A stretch of DNA of 64,000 nt from Noviherbaspirillum humi (GCF_900188095.1 NZ_FZOT01000004.1:1-64000); one strand, 5' to 3'; shown: positions 36,809-45,992, counted from the stretch's first letter. The notes: generated from the letters alone by a model not told the origin. Numbers and translations: made by a program.

Positions 36809-38236
36809 ATGGCAAAAAATTTTGATGTTGTCGTCATCGGGGCCGGCCCCGGTGGTTATGTCGCGGCCATCCGCGCCGCCCAGCTCGGCTTCTCCACCGC
36901 CTGCATCGACGAGTGGAAGACCGAGAAAGGCACGCCCGCTCCCGGCGGCACCTGCACCAACGTCGGCTGCATCCCGTCGAAGGCGCTGCTGCAATCTTCC
37001 GAGCATTTCGAGCACGCCGGCCACGGCTTCGCCGAGCACGGCATCGACGTCCAGGGCCTGAAGCTCGACCTCGGCCGCATGCTGGGCCGCAAGGATACCG
37101 TCGTCAAGCAGAACAACGAAGGCATCCTCTACCTCTTCAAGAAGAACAAGGTGTCCTTCTTCCACGGCCGCGGCTCCTTCGTCAAGGCCGAGGGCGGCAC
37201 CTACGAGATCAAGGTCGCCGGCGCCAGCGAGGAAACGATCACCGCCAAGCACGTGATCGTCGCCACCGGCTCCAATCCGCGCCAGTTGCCGAACGTGCCG
37301 TTCGATGAAAAGCTGGTGCTGTCCAACACCGGCGCCCTGGCCATCGGCGACGTGCCGAAGAAGCTGGGCGTGATCGGCGCCGGCGTCATCGGCCTGGAAA
37401 TGGGCAGCGTCTGGCGCCGCCTCGGCGCCGATGTCACCGTGCTGGAAGCGCTGCCGGCGTTCCTGGGCGCGGTCGACGAACAGATCGCCAAGGAAGCGTT
37501 CAAGCTGTTCACCAAGCAGGGACTGTCCATCAGCCTCGGCGTGAAGATCGGCACCATCACTCCGGGCAAGAACGATGTCACCGTCGAGTACACCGACGAC
37601 AAGGGCAATGCGCAGAAGGCGGTGTTCGACAAGCTGATCGTCTCCATCGGCCGCGTGCCCAACACCATCGGCCTGAATGCCGAGGCGGTGGGCCTGCAGC
37701 TCGATGAACGCGGCTTCGTCGCCGTCGACGGCGACTGCAAGACCAGCCTGCCGAACGTCTGGGCGGTCGGCGACGTCGTGCGCGGTCCGATGCTCGCGCA
37801 CAAGGCCGAGGAAGAGGGCGTTGCCGTGGCCGAGCGCATCGCCGGCCAGCATGGTCATGTGAACTTCAACACAATTCCCTGGGTCATATATACGTCCCCG
37901 GAAATCGCTTGGGTCGGCAAGACCGAGCAGCAGCTGAAGGCCGAAGGCGTGGCTTACAAGGCCGGCACTTTCCCGTTCCTGGCCAATGGCCGCGCCCGCG
38001 CGCTCGGCGATACCAGCGGCATGGTGAAGTTCCTGGCCGATGCCAAGAGCGACGAAATCCTCGGTGTGCACATCATCGGACCGGTGGCTTCCGAGCTGAT
38101 CTCCGAAGCCGTGGTGGCGATGGAGTTCCGCGCCTCCGCCGAGGATATCGCGCGCATCTGCCACGCTCACCCCTCGCTTTCCGAAGCTACCAAGGAGGCG
38201 GCGCTGGCAGTGGACAAGCGTTCGCTCAACTTCTAA
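36809..38236 (+). CDS. lpdA: Dihydrolipoyl dehydrogenase (E3)
   Basis: This 475-residue flavoprotein reoxidises the lipoyl groups of OdhB with NAD. The FAD motif is [19 protein letters not shown], the redox pair Cys49/Cys54 is in [16 protein letters not shown], the NAD motif is [13 protein letters not shown], and the catalytic dyad His454/Glu459 is in HAHPSLSEA. It completes the E1-E2-E3 set of 2-oxoglutarate dehydrogenase. It may also serve other complexes. Confidence 0.97.
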   Translation: MAKNFDVVVIGAGPGGYVAAIRAAQLGFSTACIDEWKTEKGTPAPGGTCTNVGCIPSKALLQSSEHFEHAGHGFAEHGIDVQGLKLDLGRMLGRKDTVVKQNNEGILYLFKKNKVSFFHGRGSFVKAEGGTYEIKVAGASEETITAKHVIVATGSNPRQLPNVPFDEKLVLSNTGALAIGDVPKKLGVIGAGVIGLEMGSVWRRLGADVTVLEALPAFLGAVDEQIAKEAFKLFTKQGLSISLGVKIGTITPGKNDVTVEYTDDKGNAQKAVFDKLIVSIGRVPNTIGLNAEAVGLQLDERGFVAVDGDCKTSLPNVWAVGDVVRGPMLAHKAEEEGVAVAERIAGQHGHVNFNTIPWVIYTSPEIAWVGKTEQQLKAEGVAYKAGTFPFLANGRARALGDTSGMVKFLADAKSDEILGVHIIGPVASELISEAVVAMEFRASAEDIARICHAHPSLSEATKEAALAVDKRSLNF

Positions 38237-38246
38237 GGAGTCCGTC

Positions 38247-38645
38247 ATGCGCCGCCTGATCCTGTCCGTGTCCGTCCTGCTTGCAGCATGCGCCACCACG
38301 GGATCGAGCGGCGGCAACATGACCATCGAAACCGTCAGCCGGGGCCAGGCCGTGCCGGGCGCCGCCTGCATGGTGAGCTCCAACGGCGGCAGCTGGAACG
38401 TGATGACGCCGGCGTCGATCAACGTCGGCGCTTCCACCGGCGATCTGCGTGTGGTGTGCAATATGCAGGGCTACCGCACCTCCGAGCTGCTATTGCGGCC
38501 CTCCGGTCCCGTCGGTTCCGGCCTCGGGCTCGGCGTCGGAGGCGGTGGCGGCCATGTCGGCGTGGGCGTCGGCCTGAATGTGCCGATCACGCTCGGCCGC
38601 GGCGGCTATCCGACGCGGGTGGCGGTCGAGCTGACGCCGCAGTGA
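38247..38645 (+). CDS. Small lipoprotein with PEGA-like and glycine-rich parts
   Basis: This 132-residue protein has a lipoprotein signal with lipobox LLAAC (Cys15). The middle part (GQAVPGAACMVSSNGGSWNV, then TPASINV and CNMQGYRTSE) resembles PEGA-type surface beta domains, and a glycine-rich run (about 92-110) is followed by a short C-terminal strand region. AAGGAG lies 6 bases before the ATG. It starts 10 bp after lpdA and ends before a strong terminator, so it is the last gene of the odh operon. Its role is unknown. Confidence 0.75.
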   Translation: MRRLILSVSVLLAACATTGSSGGNMTIETVSRGQAVPGAACMVSSNGGSWNVMTPASINVGASTGDLRVVCNMQGYRTSELLLRPSGPVGSGLGLGVGGGGGHVGVGVGLNVPITLGRGGYPTRVAVELTPQ

Positions 38646-38716
38646 GCGCAGTTTTTCGGTAACGGGCATCCGTCGTGCCGGGTGTCCCGTTGACGTGGCG
38701 ATATACCTGTTGATGC

Positions 38717-38743
38717 ATGGGCGAGCTGGTCTCGCCCATTTTT
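38717..38743 (+). terminator. Terminator of the odh-lpdA-lipoprotein unit
   Basis: ATGGGCGAG (38717-38725) and CTCGCCCAT (38731-38739) form a perfect 9-bp stem with loop CTGGT, followed by TTTT. It lies 72 bases after the lipoprotein stop. Confidence 0.9.
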
Positions 38744-38799
38744 ACGCCGGTGACCGATGAAACGAGTCTGCCGACGTCGATGAACGTAAAGAAACTATC

Positions 38800-39897
38800 A
38801 TGAATGTCAGGGAGTTCTACGAACACGCGCTGGCGCAGCGCGGCTATCAGTCCGATGAGGCACAGCGGCGCGCCGTGGAGCGGCTGCAGCAAGCCTACGA
38901 CGACTGGGTGGCGTACAAGTCGCAGCGCTCCAACAAGCTGATGCGCATCATCACCCGGCCCCAGGTGCCGCGTGGCGTGTACATGTGGGGCGGCGTCGGC
39001 CGCGGCAAATCCTTCCTGATGGACAGCTTCTATTCGGTGGTGCCGGTGCATCGCAAGACGCGCCTGCATTTTCACGAATTCATGCGCGGCGTCCACCGTG
39101 AGCTGGACGAACTCAAGGGCATGGCCGATCCGCTGCTGGAAGTGGCGCGCCGCATCGCCAAGAAGTACCGGCTGATCTGCTTCGACGAATTCCACGTCTC
39201 GGACATCGCCGACGCCATGATTCTCTACAACCTGCTCAAGGCCCTGTTCGAGAACGGCGTCTCGTTCATCATGACGTCCAACTATGTGCCGGATGCGCTG
39301 TATCCGGAAGGACTGCACCGCGACCGCATCCTGCCCGCGATCGGCCTGCTCAAGGACAAGCTGGACATCCTCAATGTCGATGCCGGCCTCGATTACCGCA
39401 AGCGCGCGCTGGAACAGGTGGAGGCGTATCACACTCCGCTCGGCGCCGAGGCCGACCGGGCTTTGCGCCACGCCTTCGCCGCGATCGCCGAGACCGAGGA
39501 CGAGGATCCCCGAATCCACATCGAGGCGCGCGAAATCAAGGCGCTGCGACGCGCCGGCGGCGTCGTCTGGTTCGACTTCGCCACCCTCTGCGGCGGTCCG
39601 CGCTCACAGAACGATTACCTTGAACTGTCGAGCCGCTTCCATACCATCGTTCTATCCGGCATTCCCCGCATGTCGGCAGCCATGTCATCGGAGGCCAGGC
39701 GCTTCACGTGGCTGATCGACGTGCTGTACGATCACAAGGTCAAGCTGCTGATGTCGGCCGAAGTCGAGCCGGAAGAACTGTACACCGAGGGTATGCTCGC
39801 CAATGAATTTCACCGCACCGTTTCCCGCATCATCGAAATGCAGTCGCACGAGTACATGGAAAGCGAGCGCCGCGATGTCGCCGGTTCGCTTTCCTAG
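38800..39897 (+). CDS. zapE: AFG1-family ATPase, cell division protein ZapE
   Basis: This 365-residue P-loop ATPase has Walker A GGVGRGKSFLMD, Walker B LICFDEFHVSD and the family motifs MTSNYVPDALYPEGLHRDRI and GGPRSQNDYLEL. In E. coli ZapE associates with the Z-ring under stress and low oxygen; the mitochondrial relative acts in respiratory-complex quality control. Position next to a TCA/respiratory cluster is common in Betaproteobacteria. The start ATG at 38800 is preceded by GTAAAGAAACTATC, a weak site. Confidence 0.93.
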   Translation: MNVREFYEHALAQRGYQSDEAQRRAVERLQQAYDDWVAYKSQRSNKLMRIITRPQVPRGVYMWGGVGRGKSFLMDSFYSVVPVHRKTRLHFHEFMRGVHRELDELKGMADPLLEVARRIAKKYRLICFDEFHVSDIADAMILYNLLKALFENGVSFIMTSNYVPDALYPEGLHRDRILPAIGLLKDKLDILNVDAGLDYRKRALEQVEAYHTPLGAEADRALRHAFAAIAETEDEDPRIHIEAREIKALRRAGGVVWFDFATLCGGPRSQNDYLELSSRFHTIVLSGIPRMSAAMSSEARRFTWLIDVLYDHKVKLLMSAEVEPEELYTEGMLANEFHRTVSRIIEMQSHEYMESERRDVAGSLS

Positions 39898-40561
39898 CGT
39901 GGTCCATGCGGCATGGCTGGTCTTTGCCTTGCTGCTGATGGCGTTTTCGCCGGCGCGCGCCGACGATCACGGGGACATGGGCGCCGGCAGGGTCGTGCAG
40001 CAGTATCCGGCCGGCTCCATCCAGTCTGCCGAGGCCGCCGACGAGGCACTGGCGGCGGTTGCTTCCGCCAAGCAGGACATCGCGGCCCGGGCGGCGCAGC
40101 AAGAACAGCTGTGCACGGAGAAGTTCTTTGCCTCCGATTGCATGGACGCGGTAAAGGAACGTCGCCGCAAGGCGCTGGCAGCGGTGCGCCCAATCGAAGT
40201 GGAAGCGAATGCCTATAAGCGCCGCGCCCAGATCGAGGAGCGTGACCGCGGGCTGGCGGAAAGAAATGCCCGCGAGGCGCCGCCGCCCGGCCTGCCCCGG
40301 ACGCCCAAACCGTCTGCTCCGGCAAAGGCGCAGCCGCCGTCGGAGTCGGCGGCCGGCGTCAACCCGCGTGTGGCCAGGCATGAGGAGAAGCTTCGCAAGC
40401 TGGAAGCTGAAGAGAAGGCAGGCGAAGCAAAGCGTGCCGCGAAGGTGGAGGCCTACAACCGCAAGGTGCAGGAATCCGAGGAAAGACAGCGCGAAGTCGA
40501 GGAAAAGCGGCGGCAGCGGGAAGAAGAGGCCCGGCAGAAGGCGGCAGCCGCCAAGCCGTGA
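39875..40561 (+). CDS. Secreted coiled-coil protein (TolA-like charged region)
   Basis: This 228-residue protein has a signal peptide (about 1-28, ending SPARA) and a mature part rich in Ala, Glu, Lys and Arg. Two cysteines (QLCTEKFFASDC) occur in a conserved-looking segment. A Pro-rich linker is followed by a long charged coiled coil (about 170-225). The start at 39875 overlaps the end of zapE by 23 bases; the frame continues upstream to 39803 but that part has no signal peptide. No specific family is recognised. It is followed by a terminator hairpin. Confidence 0.7.
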   Translation: MSPVRFPSVVHAAWLVFALLLMAFSPARADDHGDMGAGRVVQQYPAGSIQSAEAADEALAAVASAKQDIAARAAQQEQLCTEKFFASDCMDAVKERRRKALAAVRPIEVEANAYKRRAQIEERDRGLAERNAREAPPPGLPRTPKPSAPAKAQPPSESAAGVNPRVARHEEKLRKLEAEEKAGEAKRAAKVEAYNRKVQESEERQREVEEKRRQREEEARQKAAAAKP

Positions 40562-40583
40562 CCCTTTGATTTCAATAGCGTAT

Positions 40584-40608
40584 CGGGCCGTTTCAGACGG
40601 CCCGTTTC
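40584..40608. terminator. Shared terminator between convergent genes
   Basis: CGGGCCG (40584-40590) pairs with CGGCCCG (40598-40604), extended by T40591-A40597, and is followed by TTTCAT. It overlaps the last codons of the PP2C gene on the minus strand, so it mainly terminates the plus-strand transcript. Confidence 0.65.
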
Positions 40609-41399
40609 ATCTGGTTAGCAGAATACGTCTTCTCCGACACTTCAACCGGGACCAGCTTGACGATCGCCAGGGTGCAATTGTCAGCCTCGGTGCCGACGGC
40701 GCGCTCCCTGGCTTTTCGAATCAGCATTTCGGCGGCATGACGCGGACTGTTGACCGCGACCGCCACGCCAAGCTCCATGCCGGAAAAATAGCGCCACAGA
40801 CCGTCCGAGCAGAGCAGGAAGGCATCTCCCGCCTTGAGGCCGTCATGACTGGCGACGCTGGCCTCGGGCTCATGCTCGTGGCTCCCGAGAATGTTGACCA
40901 GCACATTGGCCAGCGGATGGCTATGCGCCGCCTCTTCCGACAGCTTGCCTTCGGCCACCAGCTTCGCCACGTAGGAATGATCAGGGGTGTGCTCGGCGAA
41001 GTTCGGTCCGCTGAAACGGTACAGGCGGGAATCGCCGACATGGGTCCAGTAGGCGCGCCGGTCGGGGGTGAGCACCAGAATGACTGCCGTGCTGTGCGGA
41101 TTCTTTTCCGACGTCACCGCCGTAAGCTTGATCACCGTATGCGCATCGGCGACGATGGCGCGGAGCATTGCGCCGATGTCGTCGGCCTGAGGCGAGAATG
41201 CCTCGAAAGCCTGGCGCGCGGTCCGGATCACCTGCTCCGCGGCCAGGGCGCCGCCTTTCATCCCCCCCATGCCATCCGCCAGCACGGCCATCATGTAGCC
41301 GGGCGCCTTGGGCGATCCGAACAGGGCCACGCGATCCTGCTGCTCGTCGCGGTCGCCTAGGTGCTGACCGGTGCTGCCCTCGATTTTGTATTGGCTCAT
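40593..41399 (-). CDS. PP2C-family serine/threonine phosphatase
   Basis: This 268-residue protein has the PP2C metal motifs: GDRDEQQDR near the N-terminus, VLADGMGGMKGG, HVGDSRLYR, LCSDGLWRYFS and EADNCTLAIV. These phosphatases use two Mn or Mg ions and reverse Ser/Thr phosphorylation, often paired with a Hanks-type kinase or type VI secretion system. No kinase gene is nearby. The ATG at 41399 opens directly on the domain, which fills the whole protein. The gene is convergent with the coiled-coil protein. Confidence 0.92.
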   Translation of the reverse strand: MSQYKIEGSTGQHLGDRDEQQDRVALFGSPKAPGYMMAVLADGMGGMKGGALAAEQVIRTARQAFEAFSPQADDIGAMLRAIVADAHTVIKLTAVTSEKNPHSTAVILVLTPDRRAYWTHVGDSRLYRFSGPNFAEHTPDHSYVAKLVAEGKLSEEAAHSHPLANVLVNILGSHEHEPEASVASHDGLKAGDAFLLCSDGLWRYFSGMELGVAVAVNSPRHAAEMLIRKARERAVGTEADNCTLAIVKLVPVEVSEKTYSANQMKRAV

Positions 41400-41666
41400 G
41401 GGGTCGGGTAAATTAAACTTGACGCCGTTAAGATTATTGCAGTCGGGAATTCTATCCTTCCGGCAAAGACGAATTGTTACAACAATCGCCGCATACGATC
41501 AACGGCGGCCGGCTCATCGTACTGCAAAGCGACATTTTTATGTGCATGTTGCAAACTTTGCCGCCGGCATGGTCCTTTTTCACACCTTGGCGGGATCAAT
41601 CGTCCGGATTTGAATTACGATGTGGCTCCGAAATTTATGCCACCGACAGGTTTACTTTACTTTGCC

Positions 41667-41867
41667 ATGACCCCATCTGAAGACATCCGTCGTCGCATCA
41701 CCGAACTGGAAATCGAGCATCGGGATCTCGATGCCGTGATCGATCTTCTGGCAAAGGACGCGCTGCACGACGAATTGCAGCTGCGCCGGCTGAAGAAGCG
41801 AAAGCTGCAGCTGAAGGACCATATTACGCTGCTGAAGATGCAACTGGTGCCGGATATCCCTGCCTAA
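41667..41867 (+). CDS. YdcH/DUF465-like small coiled-coil protein
   Basis: This 66-residue protein is a two-helix hairpin rich in Leu, Lys, Asp and Arg: ITELEIEHRDLDAVIDLLAK, then LRRLKKRKLQLKDHITLL. This is the DUF465/YdcH pattern, small proteins of unknown role in many Proteobacteria. The ATG at 41667 lacks a good ribosome-binding site; an earlier ATG at 41637 is possible but gives extra residues not expected for the family. The helicase gene begins 42 bp downstream, so the two may share a transcript. Confidence 0.8.
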   Translation: MTPSEDIRRRITELEIEHRDLDAVIDLLAKDALHDELQLRRLKKRKLQLKDHITLLKMQLVPDIPA

Positions 41868-41909
41868 GCTGCTCGCAGTAAGCCCACTTGCATTGATTGT
41901 TGATTCGCC

Positions 41910-43931
41910 TTGACTGACCATAACAATACGCCACCCGCCGGATCCCATGACGCGGACATCGACCGCCTGTTTGCCGAAAGCGGCTCCCTGAGCGGAACCA
42001 TCAGCGGCTTTCGGCCGCGCGATTCGCAGACGGAGATGGCGAAGGCAGTCGCCCAAGCCATCGCCGAGCAGAAATCCCTGATCGCCGAAGCCGGCACCGG
42101 TACCGGAAAGACGTACGCTTATCTGGTACCGGCTCTGCTGTGGGGCGGCAAGGTGATCGTTTCCACCGGGACCAAAAACCTTCAGGATCAGCTCTACCTG
42201 CGGGACATCCCCACCGTTCGCAAGGCTTTGAACGCGCCGGTCTCGGTCGCCTTGCTGAAGGGGCGAGCCAATTATGTCTGCCATTTTCATCTGGAGCGCA
42301 CCCTGGCCAACGGCCGGCTGACATCGCGCGATGACGTCGGCTACCTGCGGGAGATCTCGCGTTTCGTCAAGACCACTTCTTCCGGCGACAAGGCGGAACT
42401 GTCCCGGGTGCCGGAGACTGCCACCGTCTGGAACCTCGTCACCTCGACACGCGACAACTGTCTCGGCACCGAATGCCAGTACCACCAGGATTGCTTCGTC
42501 ATGAAGGCGCGCAAGGAAGCGCAGCAGGCCGATGTCGTCGTGGTGAACCACCACCTGTTCTTTGCCGACGTCGCCTTGCGCGATACCGGCGTGGCCGAAC
42601 TGCTGCCGTCGGCCAATACCATCATCTTCGACGAGGCGCACCAGTTGCCGGAAACCGCAACGCTGTTCTTTGGCGAGACCGTCTCCACCTCGCAGGTATT
42701 TGAACTCTGCCGCGACGTTCTGGCAGAAGGATTGTCCCATGCGCGGGACGGTGCCGACTGGCCGAAAGTGGTCAATGCCGTCGAACTGGCGGCGCGCGAA
42801 TTGCGTTTGGCCTTTCCGCAGGATGTAGTCCGGTTGTCTCTCGGCCAGATTGCGCCGTCCAGCCGGTTTTTCCCGGCGCTGGAAAAGCTCAAGGAAGAAA
42901 TGCAGGGCATGGCCGAGGTGCTGGAAAGCCAGGCCGAGCGCGCCGAGACCATCGACCAGTGCCGTACTCGGGCGCTCGAACTGCTCGAAAAGCTGAATGC
43001 CTGGAACGCGCCGGAGAACGTGGAAAAGGCGGTGGACAAGGTGCTCTGGGTGGAAGCCTATTCCTCGTCACTGCAATTGCATCAGACCCCGCTGTCGATT
43101 GCGCCCATCTTCAGCAAGCAGCGGGAGGGCCCGCCCCGCGCCTGGATCTTCACTTCCGCCACGCTGGCGGTGAAGAACGACTTCACCCATTACACCTCGC
43201 AGATGGGCCTCTACAACGAGCCGGCCCATACCTGGCCAAGCCCCTTCGATTACGCCAGGCAGGGATTGCTGTATGTGCCGTCCAACCTGCCGCAGCCGAA
43301 CGCGCCGGACTATACCGACGCGGCGGTGGATGCCGCCCTGCCGGCGATCGAGGCGGCGGGCGGGCGAACCTTCTTCCTGTGCACCACCCTGCGCGCGGTG
43401 AACCGGGTGGCGGAGCGGCTGAAGAAGGAATTCGAACAGCGCGGGCTCGATTTCCCCTTGCTGGTGCAGGGCGAGGCCGGGCGCACGGAACTGCTGGACC
43501 GGTTCCGCGCGAGCGGCAAGGCGGTGCTGGTCGGCAGCCAGAGCTTCTGGGAAGGCGTGGACGTGCGGGGCGACGCGCTGTCGCTGGTGATCATCGACAA
43601 GCTGCCATTCGCGCCGCCCGACGATCCGGTACTGGCGGCCCGCATCGAGGCGCTGGAAAAGAAGGGCTTGAATGGATTCGTCCATCACCAGCTGCCGGAG
43701 GCGATCATCACCCTGAAGCAGGGTGCCGGCCGACTGATCCGCGACCGCAGCGACCGGGGCGTGCTGATGATCTGCGACCCGCGGCTGATCAACAAGCCCT
43801 ACGGACGCCGCATCTGGCAAAGCCTGCCACCCTTCAGCCGCACCCGCGATGCGGAAGCGGTCAAGGCGTTCTTCAAGGAGACGAGGCAACCAACCACCGA
43901 AGTCCCGCTGGTTGTCGATCTGGCATCCTGA
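41910..43931 (+). CDS. DinG/YoaA-type Fe-S ATP-dependent helicase
   Basis: This 673-residue superfamily 2 helicase has Walker A EAGTGTGKTYAYL (Lys67), four cluster cysteines Cys124, Cys184, Cys189 and Cys195, the DEAH box IFDEAHQLPE (Asp241), the SFWEGVDVRGD motif and motif VI QGAGRLIRDRSDRG. XPD-like 5'-3' helicases of this type unwind DNA damage intermediates and R-loops; YoaA aids replication-fork repair. The start must be TTG at 41910: a stop codon lies three codons upstream in frame and the first in-frame ATG falls after the first motif region. Low-efficiency initiation is likely. Confidence 0.93.
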   Translation: MTDHNNTPPAGSHDADIDRLFAESGSLSGTISGFRPRDSQTEMAKAVAQAIAEQKSLIAEAGTGTGKTYAYLVPALLWGGKVIVSTGTKNLQDQLYLRDIPTVRKALNAPVSVALLKGRANYVCHFHLERTLANGRLTSRDDVGYLREISRFVKTTSSGDKAELSRVPETATVWNLVTSTRDNCLGTECQYHQDCFVMKARKEAQQADVVVVNHHLFFADVALRDTGVAELLPSANTIIFDEAHQLPETATLFFGETVSTSQVFELCRDVLAEGLSHARDGADWPKVVNAVELAARELRLAFPQDVVRLSLGQIAPSSRFFPALEKLKEEMQGMAEVLESQAERAETIDQCRTRALELLEKLNAWNAPENVEKAVDKVLWVEAYSSSLQLHQTPLSIAPIFSKQREGPPRAWIFTSATLAVKNDFTHYTSQMGLYNEPAHTWPSPFDYARQGLLYVPSNLPQPNAPDYTDAAVDAALPAIEAAGGRTFFLCTTLRAVNRVAERLKKEFEQRGLDFPLLVQGEAGRTELLDRFRASGKAVLVGSQSFWEGVDVRGDALSLVIIDKLPFAPPDDPVLAARIEALEKKGLNGFVHHQLPEAIITLKQGAGRLIRDRSDRGVLMICDPRLINKPYGRRIWQSLPPFSRTRDAEAVKAFFKETRQPTTEVPLVVDLAS

Positions 43932-43947
43932 CTTGCGCTAAACAATT

Positions 43948-43976
43948 GCTTGAATTCAAGCGATTGCCGTTATACT
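43948..43976 (+). promoter_or_regulatory. Candidate promoter and palindrome before the PilZ gene
   Basis: A perfect 14-bp palindrome, GCTTGAATTCAAGC (43948-43961), is followed by TATACT (43971-43976), a good -10 box, with the -35 position (GCTTGA, 17-bp spacing) lying inside the palindrome. A repressor bound there would block the promoter. Confidence 0.5.
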
Positions 43977-44024
43977 AGTTGTCGAAACTTCCGGTAAAAC
44001 ACGCGAGAGATCAGATAAGCGGAC

Positions 44025-44963
44025 ATGGGCGAGACGGTTTCTTCATTGGTTCCCCTCAAGGTGAACGAGATTGCGATCGGCAAGCCGTTGAATCGGCCTG
44101 TCTACGATTGGCATGGGAAATTGCTGCTGGCTTCCGGCTGCACCATCGAGAGCCAGTCTCAGCTCGACGGGCTGCTGAAAAATGGCTTTGTACAGGCGGA
44201 CCCGTGGAATTTCTCGGACACGCGGAAGGAAACCGGGGATGGCGCCAGGTCCGCGCCTGACGCTAATGGCAAGCCTGGCGCGGCGACCGCAGCGATCGAG
44301 AATGAAGCCGATAAGGAACGCATGATCGCGCTCGACGATGCGAGATGGCAGGTCGGCGAGGCGATGTATCTGCAGCAGATCGACAATCCCTCCGCCCGCT
44401 ATCATGTGAAACTGATCGGTTTCGTCAAGGGCCGGTCGGTCATGGTCACCGCGCCCATCATCGATGGCAAGATCGCCTTCATCCGCGACGGTCAGACCTT
44501 CGTGATTCGCGCCTTCTCCGGGCGCAAGGCCTATGCCTTCACCTCGTCAGCGCTGAAGTCGGTGCATACGCCTTATCCTTACATCCACCTGTCGTATCCG
44601 CGCGAAGTACGCTGCACCACGGTGCGCCGTGGGGTGCGCGCCCAGGTGAAAATCATTGCCGCGATTTCCCTCGGCACGCCGGAAAAGACGGGAGCGGCAA
44701 CGCTGCTGGACCTGAGCGTCGGCGGTGCTTCGGCAATCGCGAAGCACCCCCTGGGCGAGAAGGCCAGTCAGGGAATCATCAAGTTCAAGGTGAATGCGGC
44801 CGAGCAGGACGAGTATCTCAGCCTGACTGCGGTGCTGCGTTCCGTGATCCCGTCGGAGAACGGAGACGGATATCGGCACGGCTTCGAATTCGTCGACGTG
44901 CCGCTGCACGAGCGCCTGATTCTGTCCGCCTTCGTGCACCAGACGCTGGCAGAAGCGGACTGA
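44025..44963 (+). CDS. PilZ-domain c-di-GMP receptor, YcgR-like
   Basis: This 312-residue protein has a long N-terminal part and a C-terminal PilZ domain. The first 60 residues (NRPVYDWHGKLLLASGCTI) look like the leader module found in some HD-GYP-type proteins, then a variable linker, then a YcgR-N-like beta domain (about 105-185). The PilZ c-di-GMP motifs are complete: RxxxR at 201-205 (RRGVR) and DxSxxG at 229-234 (DLSVGG). Such proteins slow flagella or control surface behaviour when c-di-GMP is high. No flagellar or cyclase genes are nearby. Confidence 0.85.
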   Translation: MGETVSSLVPLKVNEIAIGKPLNRPVYDWHGKLLLASGCTIESQSQLDGLLKNGFVQADPWNFSDTRKETGDGARSAPDANGKPGAATAAIENEADKERMIALDDARWQVGEAMYLQQIDNPSARYHVKLIGFVKGRSVMVTAPIIDGKIAFIRDGQTFVIRAFSGRKAYAFTSSALKSVHTPYPYIHLSYPREVRCTTVRRGVRAQVKIIAAISLGTPEKTGAATLLDLSVGGASAIAKHPLGEKASQGIIKFKVNAAEQDEYLSLTAVLRSVIPSENGDGYRHGFEFVDVPLHERLILSAFVHQTLAEAD

Positions 44964-44976
44964 GGCTGCGAACCAT

Positions 44977-45002
44977 CAGCCACGACGCGTACGGCGTGGC
45001 TG
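44977..45002. terminator. Hairpin between the convergent PilZ and oxidoreductase genes
   Basis: CAGCCACG (44977-44984) pairs with CGTGGCTG (44995-45002) over 10 bases. It lies exactly between the two stop codons and probably ends both transcripts, although no long T-run is present on either strand. Confidence 0.55.
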
Positions 45003-45011
45003 GGGCCGATT

Positions 45012-45992
45012 TCAGCGCTGCGGATTGATCACCACCTTGCCGGTGACCTTGCGTGCCGCCATGTCGTTAAGCGCCTGGGACGTCTCGGCCAGCGCGTAGC
45101 GATGCGAAATATGCGGCTTGATCTTGCCTTCGGCCATCCATCCCATCAACTGCTGCATCGCCGCCATGTGCTTTTTCGGTTCGCGCCGCGCAAAGTCGCC
45201 CCAGAATACGCCCACCAGCGAAGCGCCCTTCAGCAGGGCCAGATTCAGCGGCAGCCTGGGTATCTCGCCATTGGCGAAACCCACCACCAGATAGCGCCCA
45301 CGCCAGCCGATGGAGCGGAACGCCGGCTCGGCATAGACGCCGCCGACCGGGTCGTAGATCACGTCCGGCCCCTTGCCGCCAGTGGCTTCCTTGATCGCCT
45401 CGCGAAGGTCCTGGGTCGCGTAATTGATGGTGGCGTCGGCGCCATGGGCCTTGCACACGGCCAGCTTTTCATCGGTCGAGGCGGCGGCAATGACGCGGGC
45501 GCCGAGGGCCTTGCCGATTTCGATGGCTGCAAGGCCGACGCCGCCGGCGGCGCCCAGCACCAGCATGGTTTCGCCAGGCTGCAGTGCCGCCCGGTCGACT
45601 ACCGCATGATGCGAGGTGCCATAGGTGAGGGTGACGGCGGCCGCGGTGTCGAAGTCGAGGCCGGGCGGCATCGGCATGACCAGGTTTTGCGCGACGCTGA
45701 TCTGCTGGGAGAAGGCGCCCTGGCTGACGAAGGCCATGACCTTGTCGCCCGGCTTGAAGGCGATGACGCCTTCACCGACGGCGCGCACAACGCCGGCCAG
45801 TTCGCTGCCGGGGGTGAAAGGCAGTTCAGGCTTGAACTGGTACTTGTTCTGGATGATGAGCACATCCGGGAAATTGACGCCGGCGGCCTGCACATCGATG
45901 GCCACCTGGCCTGCGGCCGGTACGGCATCGGGCAACTCCTCGACGACCAGCGTCTCGGGCGCGCCCCATTGTTTGCAGAGGATGGCTTTCAT
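45012..45992 (-). CDS. NADPH:quinone oxidoreductase-like zinc-free MDR protein
   Basis: This 326-residue protein is a medium-chain dehydrogenase/reductase of the quinone oxidoreductase type: GroES-like N-terminus with AAGVNFPDVLIIQ, the GSELAGVV motif, the NADPH motif VLGAAGGVGLAAIEIGK and the C-terminal VTGKVVINP. Zinc-binding cysteines are missing, as expected. Members reduce quinones or enoyl/enone compounds with NADPH. AGGAGACAAG precedes the ATG. It is divergent from surE, 108 bp away, and not part of that operon. Confidence 0.9.
   Translation of the reverse strand: MKAILCKQWGAPETLVVEELPDAVPAAGQVAIDVQAAGVNFPDVLIIQNKYQFKPELPFTPGSELAGVVRAVGEGVIAFKPGDKVMAFVSQGAFSQQISVAQNLVMPMPPGLDFDTAAAVTLTYGTSHHAVVDRAALQPGETMLVLGAAGGVGLAAIEIGKALGARVIAAASTDEKLAVCKAHGADATINYATQDLREAIKEATGGKGPDVIYDPVGGVYAEPAFRSIGWRGRYLVVGFANGEIPRLPLNLALLKGASLVGVFWGDFARREPKKHMAAMQQLMGWMAEGKIKPHISHRYALAETSQALNDMAARKVTGKVVINPQR

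Noticed and set aside
43921-43938. Possible sigma-54 promoter before the PilZ gene (TGGCATCCTGACTTGC)
   Set aside because: The GG and GC elements are separated by 11 bases instead of 10, and the stretch is inside the end of the helicase gene.
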